Origin: a bacterium
Lineage (GTDB): Bacteria; CG2-30-53-67
DNA: 33,670 nucleotides
Direction of reading: 5' to 3'
NCBI GenBank assembly: GCA_919901565.1
Contig: CAKKPE010000030.1
Location: 24,398-58,067 of the forward strand
A program made the translations under genes and the position numbers. Under the pieces are notes generated by a model. That model saw only the letters and a program-made list of their open reading frames with translations. It was not told the origin of the DNA and made no database searches. Each line of letters begins with the position of its first letter. Position 1 is the first letter of the stretch. Below, one piece after another: positions 1 to 7,393 of this stretch.

Positions 1-965
1 TTTCTTCTGTGGAATACCTCATCGATGCCGTGTCAGCCATCTACAGAGAGACGCGCATCCGGATCGTCCACGTGAATGCCGCCCCCATGGCCGCAGAGGA
101 ATTTTCAAGGCTCAAGGCCTCGGGCGCCGGGGTCTATCAGTGTTTCCAGGAGACCTATCACCGGGAGACCTACGAGAGGATGCATCCTTCGGGTTCAAAG
201 AGCGACTATCATGGAAGACTTTCGGTCATGGACCGGGCCATGCAAGGGGGATTCGACGATATAGGCATGGGCGCCCTTCTGGGGTTGTACGATTACCGGT
301 TTGAGGCCCTCTCACTGATCGCTCACGCCCGGTATCTGGAACAGCGCCATGGCGCCGGGCCCCATACCATCTCGGTCCCCCGGCTCAGGCCCGCTCAAGG
401 GGCGGCCCTGATCAACGCTCCCTTCCCGGTTTCAGATCAGGACTTCAAGAAGATCGTATCCGTCTATCGGCTCTCGGTCCCTTATGCCGGTGTGGTGGTC
501 TCCACGCGGGAAGGGGCCGGTCTCAGGGACCAGGTCATCCACCTAGGCGCATCGCAGATCAGCGCCGGATCCCGCACCGACATCGGCGGGTACACCCATC
601 CGGAAGAAGGCGGGGGTGCATCCCAGTTCTCTTTGAATGACACAAGATCACTGGATGACATGGTCCGTTCGATCCTCGGGGCCGGTCTCGTCCCCAGCCT
701 CTGCACGGCCTGTTACCGTTCCGGCCGGACCGGGGCCCGATTCCGATCCGAAGCCGAGAAAGGAGGGATCAGGGACTACTGCCTCCCCAATGCCCTTTTT
801 TCGCTCATGGAATACCTGCGGGATCATGCCTCGGAGGAAACCAGAGCGCAAGGGGTGCGCATGGTCCGGGAGTCCCTTTCCGCACTTCAGGACCATTCCC
901 TGCGCCGGAAACTGGAAAAGAGTCTGGAGCGCGTGGCCGGAGGGGAGGAGGACGTGCATCTCTGA
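1..965 (+). CDS. HydG/ThiH-family radical SAM tyrosine lyase, 3' part
   Basis: Partial gene: the frame is open to the left window edge, so the N-terminal radical SAM CX3CX2C motif is not visible. The family (HydG, ThiH) cleaves tyrosine to p-cresol and dehydroglycine; ThiH feeds the latter to thiazole synthesis, while HydG turns it into CO and cyanide for the [FeFe]-hydrogenase cluster. Visible hallmarks are YQCFQETYH, GLYDYRFE and GPHTISVPRL. Near the end is CTACYRSGRTG with a further Cys exactly 22 residues on (Cys codons at about 702, 711 and 780), i.e. CX2CX22C. That motif binds the auxiliary Fe-S cluster of HydG and is absent from classical ThiH. The context (thiS and thiG directly downstream) argues for the thiamine role. 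I therefore call the family with confidence and leave HydG versus ThiH function open. It ends 63 bases before thiS. Confidence 0.88.
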   Translation, partial: SSVEYLIDAVSAIYRETRIRIVHVNAAPMAAEEFSRLKASGAGVYQCFQETYHRETYERMHPSGSKSDYHGRLSVMDRAMQGGFDDIGMGALLGLYDYRFEALSLIAHARYLEQRHGAGPHTISVPRLRPAQGAALINAPFPVSDQDFKKIVSVYRLSVPYAGVVVSTREGAGLRDQVIHLGASQISAGSRTDIGGYTHPEEGGGASQFSLNDTRSLDDMVRSILGAGLVPSLCTACYRSGRTGARFRSEAEKGGIRDYCLPNALFSLMEYLRDHASEETRAQGVRMVRESLSALQDHSLRRKLEKSLERVAGGEEDVHL

Positions 966-977
966 GGACGGTAAAAC

Positions 978-1331
978 CAGACGACGGACGACAGATGGTC
1001 GGATGACAGCGTAAAGACAGGGGACGAGATGAAGATTGTTGTCAATGGTGAAGACAAAAACGTTAAGCATGGGATCTTGCTCTCGGTATTGATCGGGGAA
1101 CTCGGGATCTCCTGCGCCCGCGTGGCCGTGGAGAGGAACAGGAAGATTGTGCCGCCGGAGGCATATGATACAACGACTCTCCATGAAGGAGACCAGCTCG
1201 AAATCGTGAGCTTTGTGGGGGGCGGGTGAAAAAGCAGTGGGCAGTGGGCAGTGAGCAGAAGACAACAAAGGCAAAAGACAGACGACGGACAACAGACACG
1301 AACCACCGACACTGACACGGCCACTGACACG
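978..1331 (+). repeat. short repeats in the two thi spacers
   Basis: The spacers before thiS (966-1028) and before thiG (1230-1347) share an 18-base sequence, CAGACGACGGACRACAGA, at 978-995 and 1279-1296. The second spacer also holds three tandem copies of a 7-mer (GCAGTGG, GCAGTGG, GCAGTGA; 1234-1254) and two copies of CACTGACACG at 1310-1319 and 1322-1331, a 12-base period. thiS lies between the two spacers. The composition is rich in A, C and G with few T, unlike the genes. No function is evident. Confidence 0.6.
1029..1229 (+). CDS. thiS: ThiS sulfur-carrier protein
   Basis: A 66-residue ubiquitin-like protein ending in Gly-Gly-Gly. The family carries sulfur as a C-terminal thiocarboxylate: ThiF-type adenylation of the terminal glycine is followed by sulfur transfer, and ThiG uses the product. 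The sequence starts KIVVNGEDK, as ThiS proteins do (a short beta strand, then 'NGE'), and ends VSFVGGG, matching the needed diglycine tail. It lies between the HydG/ThiH-type gene and thiG, the expected partners. The ATG at 1029 follows an AG-rich stretch (acaggggacgag) that can serve as ribosome binding site. No thiF is present in the window. Confidence 0.93.
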   Translation: MKIVVNGEDKNVKHGILLSVLIGELGISCARVAVERNRKIVPPEAYDTTTLHEGDQLEIVSFVGGG

Positions 1332-1347
1332 AAGGAAGGATAACACT

Positions 1348-2121
1348 ATGGAAGACAAGTTGATTATCGCCGGGATCGAGTTCAAATCCAGGCTCTGGAT
1401 CGGGACAGGCAAATACAAGGACTTTGAGGAGACCCTGCGGGTCGTGGAGGCGTCGGGCGCGGACGTGGTGACCGTGGCGGTGCGCCGCGTCAATATCACG
1501 GACCCGAACAAGGAGAACCTTCTCGAATACATCGACCCGAAAAAATACAAGATCCTTCCGAATACGGCCGGGTGCTTCACGGCTGAGGATGCCATACGAA
1601 CGGCCCGGTTGGCCCGCGCCGCAGGCATCTCGGACATGGTCAAACTGGAAGTAATCGGCGATCCCAAAACCTTGTTCCCGGACAATGAGGCCCTGCTCGA
1701 GGCCACCAGGGTCCTGGTCAAGGAGGGATTCATCGTGCTCCCCTACACCAATGACGACCCGATCATGGCCAGGAAACTGGAAGATGCCGGCGCCGCTGCG
1801 GTCATGCCGTTGGGCGCGCCCATCGGGTCAGGACTCGGGATCTGCAATCCTTACAATATCCGGATTATCATAGAAACGATCTCTGTGCCGGTGGTGGTGG
1901 ATGCGGGTGTGGGGACCGCATCCGATGCCGCGATCGCCATGGAGTTGGGCGCTGACGCCGTGCTCATGAACACGGGTATCGCCGGGGCCAAAGATCCGGT
2001 TATGATGGCCCGTGCCATGAACCACGCGGTCCAGGCCGGGCGCCTGGCCTTTAAGGCCGGCCGTATCCCAAAAAAACTCTATGCCTCGGCCAGCAGTCCA
2101 CTGGAAGGGCTGATTCAATGA
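1348..2121 (+). CDS. thiG: Thiazole synthase ThiG
   Basis: A full-length (257 aa) TIM-barrel thiazole synthase. It condenses 1-deoxy-D-xylulose 5-phosphate, dehydroglycine and ThiS-thiocarboxylate to the thiazole phosphate moiety of thiamine. The N-terminal IGTGKY (residues 18-23), PNTAGC (71-76) and MVKLEVIGD (97-105) are family signatures; Lys99 in KLEV is the expected Schiff-base lysine. Phosphate-binding glycine segments follow ([25 protein letters not shown]). The start is an ATG after gaaggata, 118 bases downstream of thiS across a repeat-rich spacer. Confidence 0.96.
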   Translation: MEDKLIIAGIEFKSRLWIGTGKYKDFEETLRVVEASGADVVTVAVRRVNITDPNKENLLEYIDPKKYKILPNTAGCFTAEDAIRTARLARAAGISDMVKLEVIGDPKTLFPDNEALLEATRVLVKEGFIVLPYTNDDPIMARKLEDAGAAAVMPLGAPIGSGLGICNPYNIRIIIETISVPVVVDAGVGTASDAAIAMELGADAVLMNTGIAGAKDPVMMARAMNHAVQAGRLAFKAGRIPKKLYASASSPLEGLIQ

Positions 2122-2262
2122 TCATGATCGAGAAGTCTCCTCTCCCCCGAAGGGGGGAGAGGACAAAGGCCAGCCCTCGAATGTATCAATCGGGGGTGAG
2201 GGGGAAAATCAAATCTTTACCCCTCATCCTAACCTTCTCCCCCATCGGGGGAGAAGGGACAG
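2120..2262 (+). repeat. Paired G/C-rich hairpins between thiG and thiE
   Basis: The 264-base thiG-thiE gap holds two near-perfect hairpins. One has CCTCTCCCCC facing its complement (2138-2163); the other has CCTTCTCCCCC facing GGGGGAGAAGG around a 3-base loop (2233-2257). Sequences of the type ccctcaycctaaccytctccc flank them. Related hairpins occur at 9511-9580 and 32284-32335 in this window. This is the appearance of a widespread dispersed intergenic palindrome of proteobacterial genomes; transcribed copies may stabilise or terminate mRNA. No T-run follows, so I do not call it a terminator. Confidence 0.7.
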
Positions 2263-2385
2263 ACCTCAGCACGATGGCTCCTCAGCCTGGGCTCCACGGT
2301 TTCAATGTGCGTTCAAACGGGCTGACAAAACAGGATCGTTACCGAGACTGAACTGTTTAGAACCATTTACGAAAGATAATCAATC

Positions 2386-3042
2386 ATGAAACAAATCGAT
2401 TTCCAGCTCTACCTGATCACGGATCGAAAGCAGGTCCGGAATCAGGATCTGCTCTCCGCACTCGACGAGGCGCTTGAGGGCGGAGTGCGGGCCGTACAGC
2501 TCCGGGAAAAAGATTTGAGCGACCGGGAACTCTTTGAACTGGGCCGGGCCCTGCGTACGCTGACACGAAACCACGGAGCCAGGCTTTTCATCAATGACCG
2601 GGCCGACCTTGCCGTGGCCGTAGAGGCCGACGGCGTCCACCTGACCCAAACCAGTTACAGTGCAAGGGAAGCCCGCAAGATTGTGGGATCGGACAGACTC
2701 ATCGGCGTCTCCACGCATTCACTGGAGCAGGTACGGAAGGCAGAGGATGACGGGGCCGACTTCGTGACTCTGGGGCCGATCTTTGCAACACCTTCAAAAA
2801 TGGAGTACGGCCACCCTCTCGGACTCCCGCTTCTCGAAAAAACGGTCCGGCAGGTCAATGTGCCGGTTTTCGCCATCGGCGGGATCAAAAAACAGAATGC
2901 CCTCTCCGTACTCGATGCCGGCGCCCATGGGATCGCATTGATTTCGGGAATACTCGCCACGCCGGATCTAAAACAGGCGGCAGGAGAATTCGTTTCTATC
3001 CTCCATGGTACTCATCCCATAGAAGATCGACATGCAGTTTGA
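2386..3042 (+). CDS. thiE: Thiamine-phosphate synthase ThiE
   Basis: A 218-residue TIM-barrel enzyme that joins HMP pyrophosphate and thiazole phosphate to give thiamine phosphate. Family motifs appear in order: YLITDR (9-14), QLREKD (38-43) for pyrophosphate binding, the FINDR segment (68-72), DGVHL (82-86), GPIFATPSK (130-138) and FAIGGI (162-167). Length is normal. The start codon ATG at 2386 follows aaagataatcaatc, a weak ribosome binding site. The stop lies 44 bases before the preferred thiC start, so the two genes are probably cotranscribed. Confidence 0.95.
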   Translation: MKQIDFQLYLITDRKQVRNQDLLSALDEALEGGVRAVQLREKDLSDRELFELGRALRTLTRNHGARLFINDRADLAVAVEADGVHLTQTSYSAREARKIVGSDRLIGVSTHSLEQVRKAEDDGADFVTLGPIFATPSKMEYGHPLGLPLLEKTVRQVNVPVFAIGGIKKQNALSVLDAGAHGIALISGILATPDLKQAAGEFVSILHGTHPIEDRHAV

Positions 3043-3086
3043 CCTTACTGACCGCTGAACGCTTTCTTTATCTGAAAGGACATGAC

Positions 3087-4388
3087 ATGAACCAGATCAC
3101 AGCAGCACGCAAAGGTGAAATCACACCGGAAATGAGAGCCGTGGCCCAGGCCGAGAAGCAGGCCCCCGAGGAGATCGCACGCAAGATCTCAGAGGGTACG
3201 GTGGTCATCCCCAAAAACCAGATGCGCAAAAACGTGGACTCTCTGGGCATCGGTCAGGGACTTCGCACCAAGATCAACGCCAACATCGGAACATCCAGGG
3301 ACCACTCGGATATCCTGGAAGAGATGGAGAAGGCGCGGGTGGCCGTGGAAGCAGGAGCCGATACGCTTATGGACCTGAGCACAGGCGGCGACCTCCCGAA
3401 GATACGCCGGCAAATCCTTGCCCAGACATCTGTCCCCCTGGGGACGGTCCCCATCTATGAAGCCGCTCTCCGGGCTTCGCTGAAACAAGGCCTGGTCCAG
3501 ATGGACAAAGAAGACCTCTTTTCCGTGATCGAGCTTCAGGCCGCAGAGGGGGTCGACTTCATGACGGTCCACTGCGGAGTGACCCTTTCCGCCGTCGAAA
3601 GGCTGAAGCACCAGGGAAGGCTATTGAATGTAGTCAGCCGGGGGGGCGCCTTCCTCGTGGAATGGATGGTCTATAATGAAAAGGAGAACCCCCTGTACGA
3701 GGATTACGACCGTCTGCTCGAAATCGCAGGACGTTATGATCTCTGTCTCAGCCTGGGAGACGGCATGCGGCCCGGATGCCTGGCCGACGCCACGGACCGG
3801 TGCCAGATCCAGGAGCTCATTCTCCTGGGAGAACTCACGCAGAGGGCCAGGGAGGCCGGGGTCCAGGTCATGATCGAAGGACCGGGCCATGTGCCGATCC
3901 ACGAGGTGGAGACGAACGTCCGGCTTCAGAAAAAGCTCTGCAACGGCGCACCTTTCTACGTACTCGGTCCCCTGGTCACCGACATCGCACCGGGTTACGA
4001 TCATATCACCTCCGCCATTGGAGGAGCCCTGGCTGCGGCAGCGGGCGCCGACTACCTCTGCTATGTGACCCCTTCGGAACACTTGAGACTCCCGACCGTG
4101 GACGATGTGCGCCAGGGGGTCATAGCCTCACGAATCGCCGCCCATGCCGGCGACATTGCCAAAGGGGTCGCGGGCGCCATGGATGCGGACATCCGCATGG
4201 CCAAAGCCAGACGAGCCCTGAATTGGGAGGAGCAGATCCGCCTCTCCGTGGACCCGCAAAGGGCGCGGTCCCTTCGGGAGTCGTCGCCTCCCCAAGACCA
4301 GGAGGTCTGCTCCATGTGCGGGGAATTTTGCGCCATCAAGGGGATGAATGAATATCTGGGAGACAGATCAAAAACCTCAGGATTGTGA
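3087..4388 (+). CDS. thiC: Phosphomethylpyrimidine synthase ThiC
   Basis: A 433-residue radical SAM enzyme of the ThiC family, which rearranges aminoimidazole ribotide to HMP phosphate. The frame is open from 3039, but the ATG at 3087 (MNQITAARKG) has a good AAGGA site and starts where ThiC proteins do. Motifs include NANIGTS, DLSTGGDLP, MTVHCGVT, SLGDGMRPGC, EGPGHVPI and GPLVTDIAPGYDHI. The C-terminal cluster cysteines are C408, C411 and C415, reading CSMCGEFC: the spacing is CX2CX3C, whereas the well-studied E. coli and Caulobacter enzymes have CX2CX4C. It is the short form without the N-terminal extension of aerobic ThiC. The paralog BzaF (5-hydroxybenzimidazole synthase) is the main alternative; the thi neighbours favour ThiC. 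Confidence 0.93.
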   Translation: MNQITAARKGEITPEMRAVAQAEKQAPEEIARKISEGTVVIPKNQMRKNVDSLGIGQGLRTKINANIGTSRDHSDILEEMEKARVAVEAGADTLMDLSTGGDLPKIRRQILAQTSVPLGTVPIYEAALRASLKQGLVQMDKEDLFSVIELQAAEGVDFMTVHCGVTLSAVERLKHQGRLLNVVSRGGAFLVEWMVYNEKENPLYEDYDRLLEIAGRYDLCLSLGDGMRPGCLADATDRCQIQELILLGELTQRAREAGVQVMIEGPGHVPIHEVETNVRLQKKLCNGAPFYVLGPLVTDIAPGYDHITSAIGGALAAAAGADYLCYVTPSEHLRLPTVDDVRQGVIASRIAAHAGDIAKGVAGAMDADIRMAKARRALNWEEQIRLSVDPQRARSLRESSPPQDQEVCSMCGEFCAIKGMNEYLGDRSKTSGL

Positions 4389-4483
4389 AAAGGCCGATGG
4401 CTCGTAGAGGAGAGACTTCACGGACGAAGAGATTGCAAAGACAGGCGGCCAAGAGAAGACATTTCTCTCTCAACTCTGTATAA

Positions 4484-4696
4484 TTACGCAAACATCAACC
4501 GGTGTCCTTTGGGATCCGGTACAGGGTCCCCAAATTCTTTTGCAGTGTCAATCCACAATTGAATAGCTTCCTTTGCGCTGACTAAAGCTTCATCATAAGT
4601 CTGTCCATGTGCAGAACATCCGGGTAATTCGGGAACATCAGCTATATAAACTTTGTCCTCTTCACTCCAGTAAATTATAATTTCGTACTTATACAT
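4484..4696 (-). CDS. HicB-like antitoxin-type protein (orphan)
   Basis: A 70-residue protein of the HicB/UPF0150 fold. It opens with KYEIIIYWSEEDKVYIADVPELPGCSAHG, the hallmark alternating strand segment with VPELPGC, followed by the helix YDEALVSAKEAIQLWIDTAKE. Family members neutralise the HicA mRNA interferase or act as solitary proteins. No HicA-like gene is visible on either side and there is no C-terminal DNA-binding domain. It lies 53 bases downstream of brnA on the same strand, so it may share the brnTA transcript. The ATG is preceded by ggaagg. Confidence 0.8.
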   Translation of the reverse strand: MYKYEIIIYWSEEDKVYIADVPELPGCSAHGQTYDEALVSAKEAIQLWIDTAKEFGDPVPDPKGHRLMFA

Positions 4697-4749
4697 TTAT
4701 AGTTCCTTCCCAAGATAAAGTCACGAAATTTTACCTGGAGCGGAGGCTC

Positions 4750-4974
4750 TCAAGTCACCTTTTCAAGACGCTCTGCAACCCAGATCTTAATAATGGATTG
4801 CCGAGGCACACCCAAGCGTTTTGCTTCTCTGTCCAACAACTGGATCATCCATAAAGGGAAATCAACATTCACCCGTTTCTGCTCGTGCTCAGGCCTTCTC
4901 GCCTTTGACACATCCAGATGTTTGGAAATATCCTCGCCTTTATCAAATTTTTCATCAAACTCTTTGGCTTTCAT
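4750..4974 (-). CDS. brnA: BrnA-like antitoxin
   Basis: A 74-residue antitoxin of the BrnA family (CopG/ribbon-helix-helix type C-terminus) that binds the BrnT ribonuclease and represses its own promoter. The longer frame extends to 5070, but the ATG at 4974 (MKAKEFDEKFD) fits: it overlaps the end of brnT by 20 bases, and BrnA proteins begin this way (a FDxKFDxGEDIxxxLD segment). The C-terminal part, KRVNVDFPLWMIQLLDREA followed by a basic helix, is the DNA-binding half. Confidence 0.85.
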   Translation of the reverse strand: MKAKEFDEKFDKGEDISKHLDVSKARRPEHEQKRVNVDFPLWMIQLLDREAKRLGVPRQSIIKIWVAERLEKVT

Positions 4975-5224
4975 AGATATCAACCTCCTCTTTCCTCGAA
5001 CGTCGTACCGAAATAATCCTTGTCCTACCGGCCCGATAGGTAATAACCCCTGACCAATGCTTTCCCGCAATTTTTCCGATTACCAGTAATCTTGGTTCAT
5101 CACTGGTTCTTACAGGGATCTCAATAAAATCCGGGTCATCCCACAGCACCTGGGCTTCGTAGAAATCAATCCCATGTTTTATCTTGTTGGCGTCACCTTT
5201 CCTGGCGTCAAATTCAAACTCCAT
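4955..5224 (-). CDS. brnT: BrnT-like ribonuclease toxin
   Basis: An 89-residue toxin of the BrnT family (RelE-like fold). It shows the typical opening FEFDARKGDANKIKHGIDFYEA, then VLWDDPDFIEI, the central strand EPRLLVIGKIAGKHWSGVITYR and RIISVRRSRKEEVDIYE near the end. BrnT is a ribonuclease that halts translation when free of BrnA. Here the toxin precedes and overlaps its antitoxin, which is the usual BrnTA order. The ATG lies only about 9 bases from the predicted -10 box, so the message may be nearly leaderless. Confidence 0.88.
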   Translation of the reverse strand: MEFEFDARKGDANKIKHGIDFYEAQVLWDDPDFIEIPVRTSDEPRLLVIGKIAGKHWSGVITYRAGRTRIISVRRSRKEEVDIYESQRV

Positions 5225-5260
5225 GTATAATAATTATACCTAAACTATACCTATTGTCAA
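5225..5260 (-). promoter_or_regulatory. brnTA promoter with overlapping palindrome
   Basis: Minus strand: TTGACA (5260-5255), 16 bases, then TATAAT (5238-5233), both perfect sigma-70 hexamers. The -10 box lies inside a perfect 7-1-7 palindrome (GTATAAT, one base, ATTATAC; 5225-5239) that ends one base before the brnT ATG. A regulator bound there would block the -10 region, which fits BrnA autorepression. The expected start site is about 5226, almost at the start codon. Confidence 0.75.
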
Positions 5261-5265
5261 CCAGA

Positions 5266-5334
5266 TACTTCTTGGTTCGAAGATGTGCAATCAAGCTCAC
5301 GGTTGATCTATGCATGCATAGGGTACTTCTTGGT
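5266..5334. repeat. direct repeats and palindrome between brnT and intI
   Basis: The 11-base sequence TACTTCTTGGT occurs at 5266-5276 and 5324-5334, 58 bases apart. Between them is the perfect 14-base palindrome CTATGCATGCATAG (5308-5321). The block separates the divergent brnT and intI promoters. Possible roles are a regulator site or integrase-binding direct repeats; nothing in the sequence decides between them. Confidence 0.6.
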
Positions 5335-5360
5335 CCTCCCCTTTCCGGTTATAATTATTC

Positions 5361-5390
5361 TTGACAGGCGTAATTCCCCGAAGATATACT
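5361..5390 (+). promoter_or_regulatory. Probable intI promoter
   Basis: TTGACA at 5361-5366, an 18-base spacer, and TATACT at 5385-5390. The predicted transcription start near 5397 lies upstream of the candidate intI start codons. No complete LexA-type operator is visible; only a CTG half-site overlaps the -10 end. Confidence 0.6.
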
Positions 5391-5484
5391 GCCAAATTAT
5401 TATTTAAACAAAACCACGGTGCAAAATATGCCTGAAATCAATTGCCCGCCGATCAATTGCGCCTCAACCTCTAAAATCTATACC

Positions 5485-6462
5485 ATGCGGCCTCCACAAC
5501 CTCAAAAGCCCAGGCTCCTCGACCAGATGCGCGAGGCCCTGCGTTCGCGCCATTACAGCCGCCGGACCGAGCAGACCTATTGCCTTTGGGTCAGGCGGTT
5601 CATATTTTTTCACAAGCTGCGTCATCCCTCCGAGATGGCCGAACCCGAGATCAACGCATTTCTCACCCATCTCGCCGTCCGAGAAAAGGTCAGCGCCTCC
5701 ACCCAGAACCAGGCCTTAAGCGCTCTGCTCTTTTTGTACCGACATGTTTTAGGGCGTGAAATCGGCGAACTGGGGGAGGTCATCCGGGCGCGTCGGCCTC
5801 ATCATATACCCGTGGTCATGACACGCGATGAGGTGAGAGCCGTCCTCGCCCACCTGACAGGTGACAAGTGGCTTATGGCCTCGCTGATGTACGGCGCGGG
5901 TCTCCGGCTCATGGAATGCCTGCGGTTGCGGGTTCAGGATATCGATTTCGCCCGAAACGAGATCACCGTCCGCGACGGCAAAGGCGCCAAGGATCGTATG
6001 ACGATGCTCCCAGAATCGCTCAAGAAACCGCTTCAAGACCATTTGCGCAAGGTTAAGGCAACCCAGGAGCGGGACCTGGCCGAAGGCTGGGGCCGCGTTC
6101 AGTTGCCCCACGCCCTGGACCGCAAATATCCCAACGCTCCAGCAGACTGGCGCTGGCAGTGGGTATTCCCCCAGGAAAACCGGTGGAGAAACCACCGGAC
6201 CCGTGAAGAGGGACGGCATCACACGGACGAATCACTGATTCAAAAAGCCGTAAAAGATGCCGTCACAAAAGCGGGATTGACCAAGCGAGCCACGTGCCAT
6301 ACTTTTCGGCATTCGTTTGCAACCCACCTCTTGGAAGGCGGTTATGATATTCGGACCGTTCAGGAGCTTCTGGGCCATAACGACGTGAAGACGACCATGA
6401 TTTACACCCATGTCCTCAACCGTGGACCATCTGGGGTTCGCAGTCCTGTCGACGGGCTTTGA
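5485..6462 (+). CDS. intI: Integron integrase IntI
   Basis: A tyrosine recombinase of the integron type, 325 residues from the ATG at 5485 ([14 protein letters not shown]), matching the family's 320-340. In-frame starts at 5419 (GTG) and 5428 (ATG) would add 19-22 residues; none has a clear ribosome binding site. The N-terminal SAM-like domain begins [22 protein letters not shown]. Catalytic residues are present: Arg in [20 protein letters not shown] (the HxxR box), [10 protein letters not shown], and the Tyr of MIYTHV. The insert [21 protein letters not shown] is the extra helix found only in IntI and needed for folded attC binding. It recombines attI with attC single strands. It looks intact and probably functional. 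It is transcribed divergently from brnTA. Confidence 0.95.
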   Translation: MRPPQPQKPRLLDQMREALRSRHYSRRTEQTYCLWVRRFIFFHKLRHPSEMAEPEINAFLTHLAVREKVSASTQNQALSALLFLYRHVLGREIGELGEVIRARRPHHIPVVMTRDEVRAVLAHLTGDKWLMASLMYGAGLRLMECLRLRVQDIDFARNEITVRDGKGAKDRMTMLPESLKKPLQDHLRKVKATQERDLAEGWGRVQLPHALDRKYPNAPADWRWQWVFPQENRWRNHRTREEGRHHTDESLIQKAVKDAVTKAGLTKRATCHTFRHSFATHLLEGGYDIRTVQELLGHNDVKTTMIYTHVLNRGPSGVRSPVDGL

Positions 6463-6638
6463 AATGGACTTAGAGGATTTTTATGCTGATCCATATAAGA
6501 CGCCATGATAACAAATCCCAATCGACGCAAGTGGTTGAGCATACAGGCATTATCGCAGCAGCATTCGCTGTTTCAACGGTGTGTTATATGGATCAGAAAC
6601 CGGTGTTCCGCATACTATGCGGATCAATCTAATTATTG
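6463..6638 (+). other. Probable attI region and attC-like inverted repeat
   Basis: This 3' flank of intI must contain the attI site, because the first cassette starts at 6639 directly after a G (G^TTAGTTG, G at 6638). A perfect palindrome, CCGCATACTATGCGG (6608-6622), lies 16 bases before the crossover. Further left, GATCCATATAA (from 6489) is perfectly complementary to TTATATGGATC ending near 6598, and the match continues inward with one mismatch. The right arm reads GTTATAT, close to the attC R' core, while the left arm ends in AAG rather than AAC. It could be a decayed attC or part of attI. Confidence 0.45.
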
Positions 6639-7393
6639 TTAGTTGTCTCAAACCATGACCGATTTTCGCGCACTGTTCATACAGTTCCAGGATCACCTGG
6701 CCCCGAGGCTTGATGTCTACGAGCAGGCGCTCTACCTCTATATCCTGCGCCACACGATTGCGGTGGGCGAAACCGAAGCAACCATAGGATTTAAGTCCGC
6801 GCGAAAGAAAATGGCCTTTGGCGTGGGCACCGCAGGCACGCCGCCGTCCGAAGGCACGATCTACGAAAAGCTCAAAAGTCTCGAAACAAAAGGGTGCATC
6901 AAGGTCTTGAGTAGCGAGCGCACTGGCACGCGCCTGAGGCTGATACCACCGCACGAGATTCCTGGCGTCATTCCCGTTGCCGTACCGGAGGCTGCGCTGA
7001 CTTTGGACCAAATGGACTTCTTTGAGATCCCAGAGAACCGAACGCTAATTCTTGAGCGCGAGGGCCGCCGGTGTTTCTACTGTCTCGCCGGCCTCAATGC
7101 CGAAAACCACGTCATCGAGCACGTGATTTCGAGGCCGAACGGCGACAACTCTTATCGTAATGTGGTGGCATCGTGTCGCCAGTGCAACAACCGCAAGAGC
7201 GCTGAAACCGCCGAGGACTTCCTGCGCACGTTGTATCGAGAAGGTCTGCTGTCGTCTGAAGATTTCAAAGGCCGCCTCTCGCAACTCGATCGATTGCGCG
7301 TGGGTGACCTCCGGCCCACTCTCAAATGAGACAACTAACCACCGCATCCACGCCGACGCGCGCAAGAGCAGCGCGCGCGGGTGATGCGGAACG
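6639..7393 (+). mobile_element. Integron cassette 1 (HNH nuclease)
   Basis: A 755-base cassette running from TTAGTTGTCTCA to the G of the next GTTAGAC. Its left border (GTTAGTTGTCTCA, 6638-6650) is the exact reverse complement of the 13 bases TGAGACAACTAAC at 7327-7339, which form the R'' end of its attC. This is what a circularised cassette predicts, so borders are firm to the base. It contains one gene, whose stop codon TGA is itself part of the complementary stretch. Confidence 0.85.
6655..7329 (+). CDS. HNH endonuclease with N-terminal helix-turn-helix-like domain
   Basis: About 224 residues from the ATG at 6655 (MTDFRALFIQF); a TTG twelve bases upstream is less likely. The first 110 or so residues resemble a winged helix: a helical opening (VYEQALYLYILRHT) and SEGTIYEKLKSLETKGCIKVLS followed by a strand wing. 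The C-terminal half is an HNH nuclease: CFYC, then ENHVIEHVISRPNGDNSYRNVVASCRQCNNRKS, giving zinc-binding CxxC pairs, the HNH histidine and Asn/His metal ligands. It sits in integron cassette 1 and has no obvious ribosome binding site, so it may depend on a promoter in the attI region or in intI. HNH proteins of this type occur in defence and mobile contexts; the target here is unknown. Confidence 0.85.
   Translation: MTDFRALFIQFQDHLAPRLDVYEQALYLYILRHTIAVGETEATIGFKSARKKMAFGVGTAGTPPSEGTIYEKLKSLETKGCIKVLSSERTGTRLRLIPPHEIPGVIPVAVPEAALTLDQMDFFEIPENRTLILEREGRRCFYCLAGLNAENHVIEHVISRPNGDNSYRNVVASCRQCNNRKSAETAEDFLRTLYREGLLSSEDFKGRLSQLDRLRVGDLRPTLK

Noticed and set aside
648-1733. Long minus-strand open frame (361 codons) across HydG/ThiH, thiS and thiG
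   Set aside because: It is the mirror of three well-supported plus-strand genes and shows no family motifs.
2122-2385. TPP riboswitch in the thiG-thiE gap
   Set aside because: No CUGAGA or other thi-box core is visible; the gap is filled with palindromic repeats. A riboswitch could lie left of the window.
4389-4483. attC sites among the brnTA/hicB genes (a second array on the minus strand)
   Set aside because: No GTTRRRY/RYYYAAC pair with complementary arms was found around these genes.
5385-5410. LexA operator over the intI promoter
   Set aside because: Only a CTG half-site is present; no partner half-site at the needed distance.
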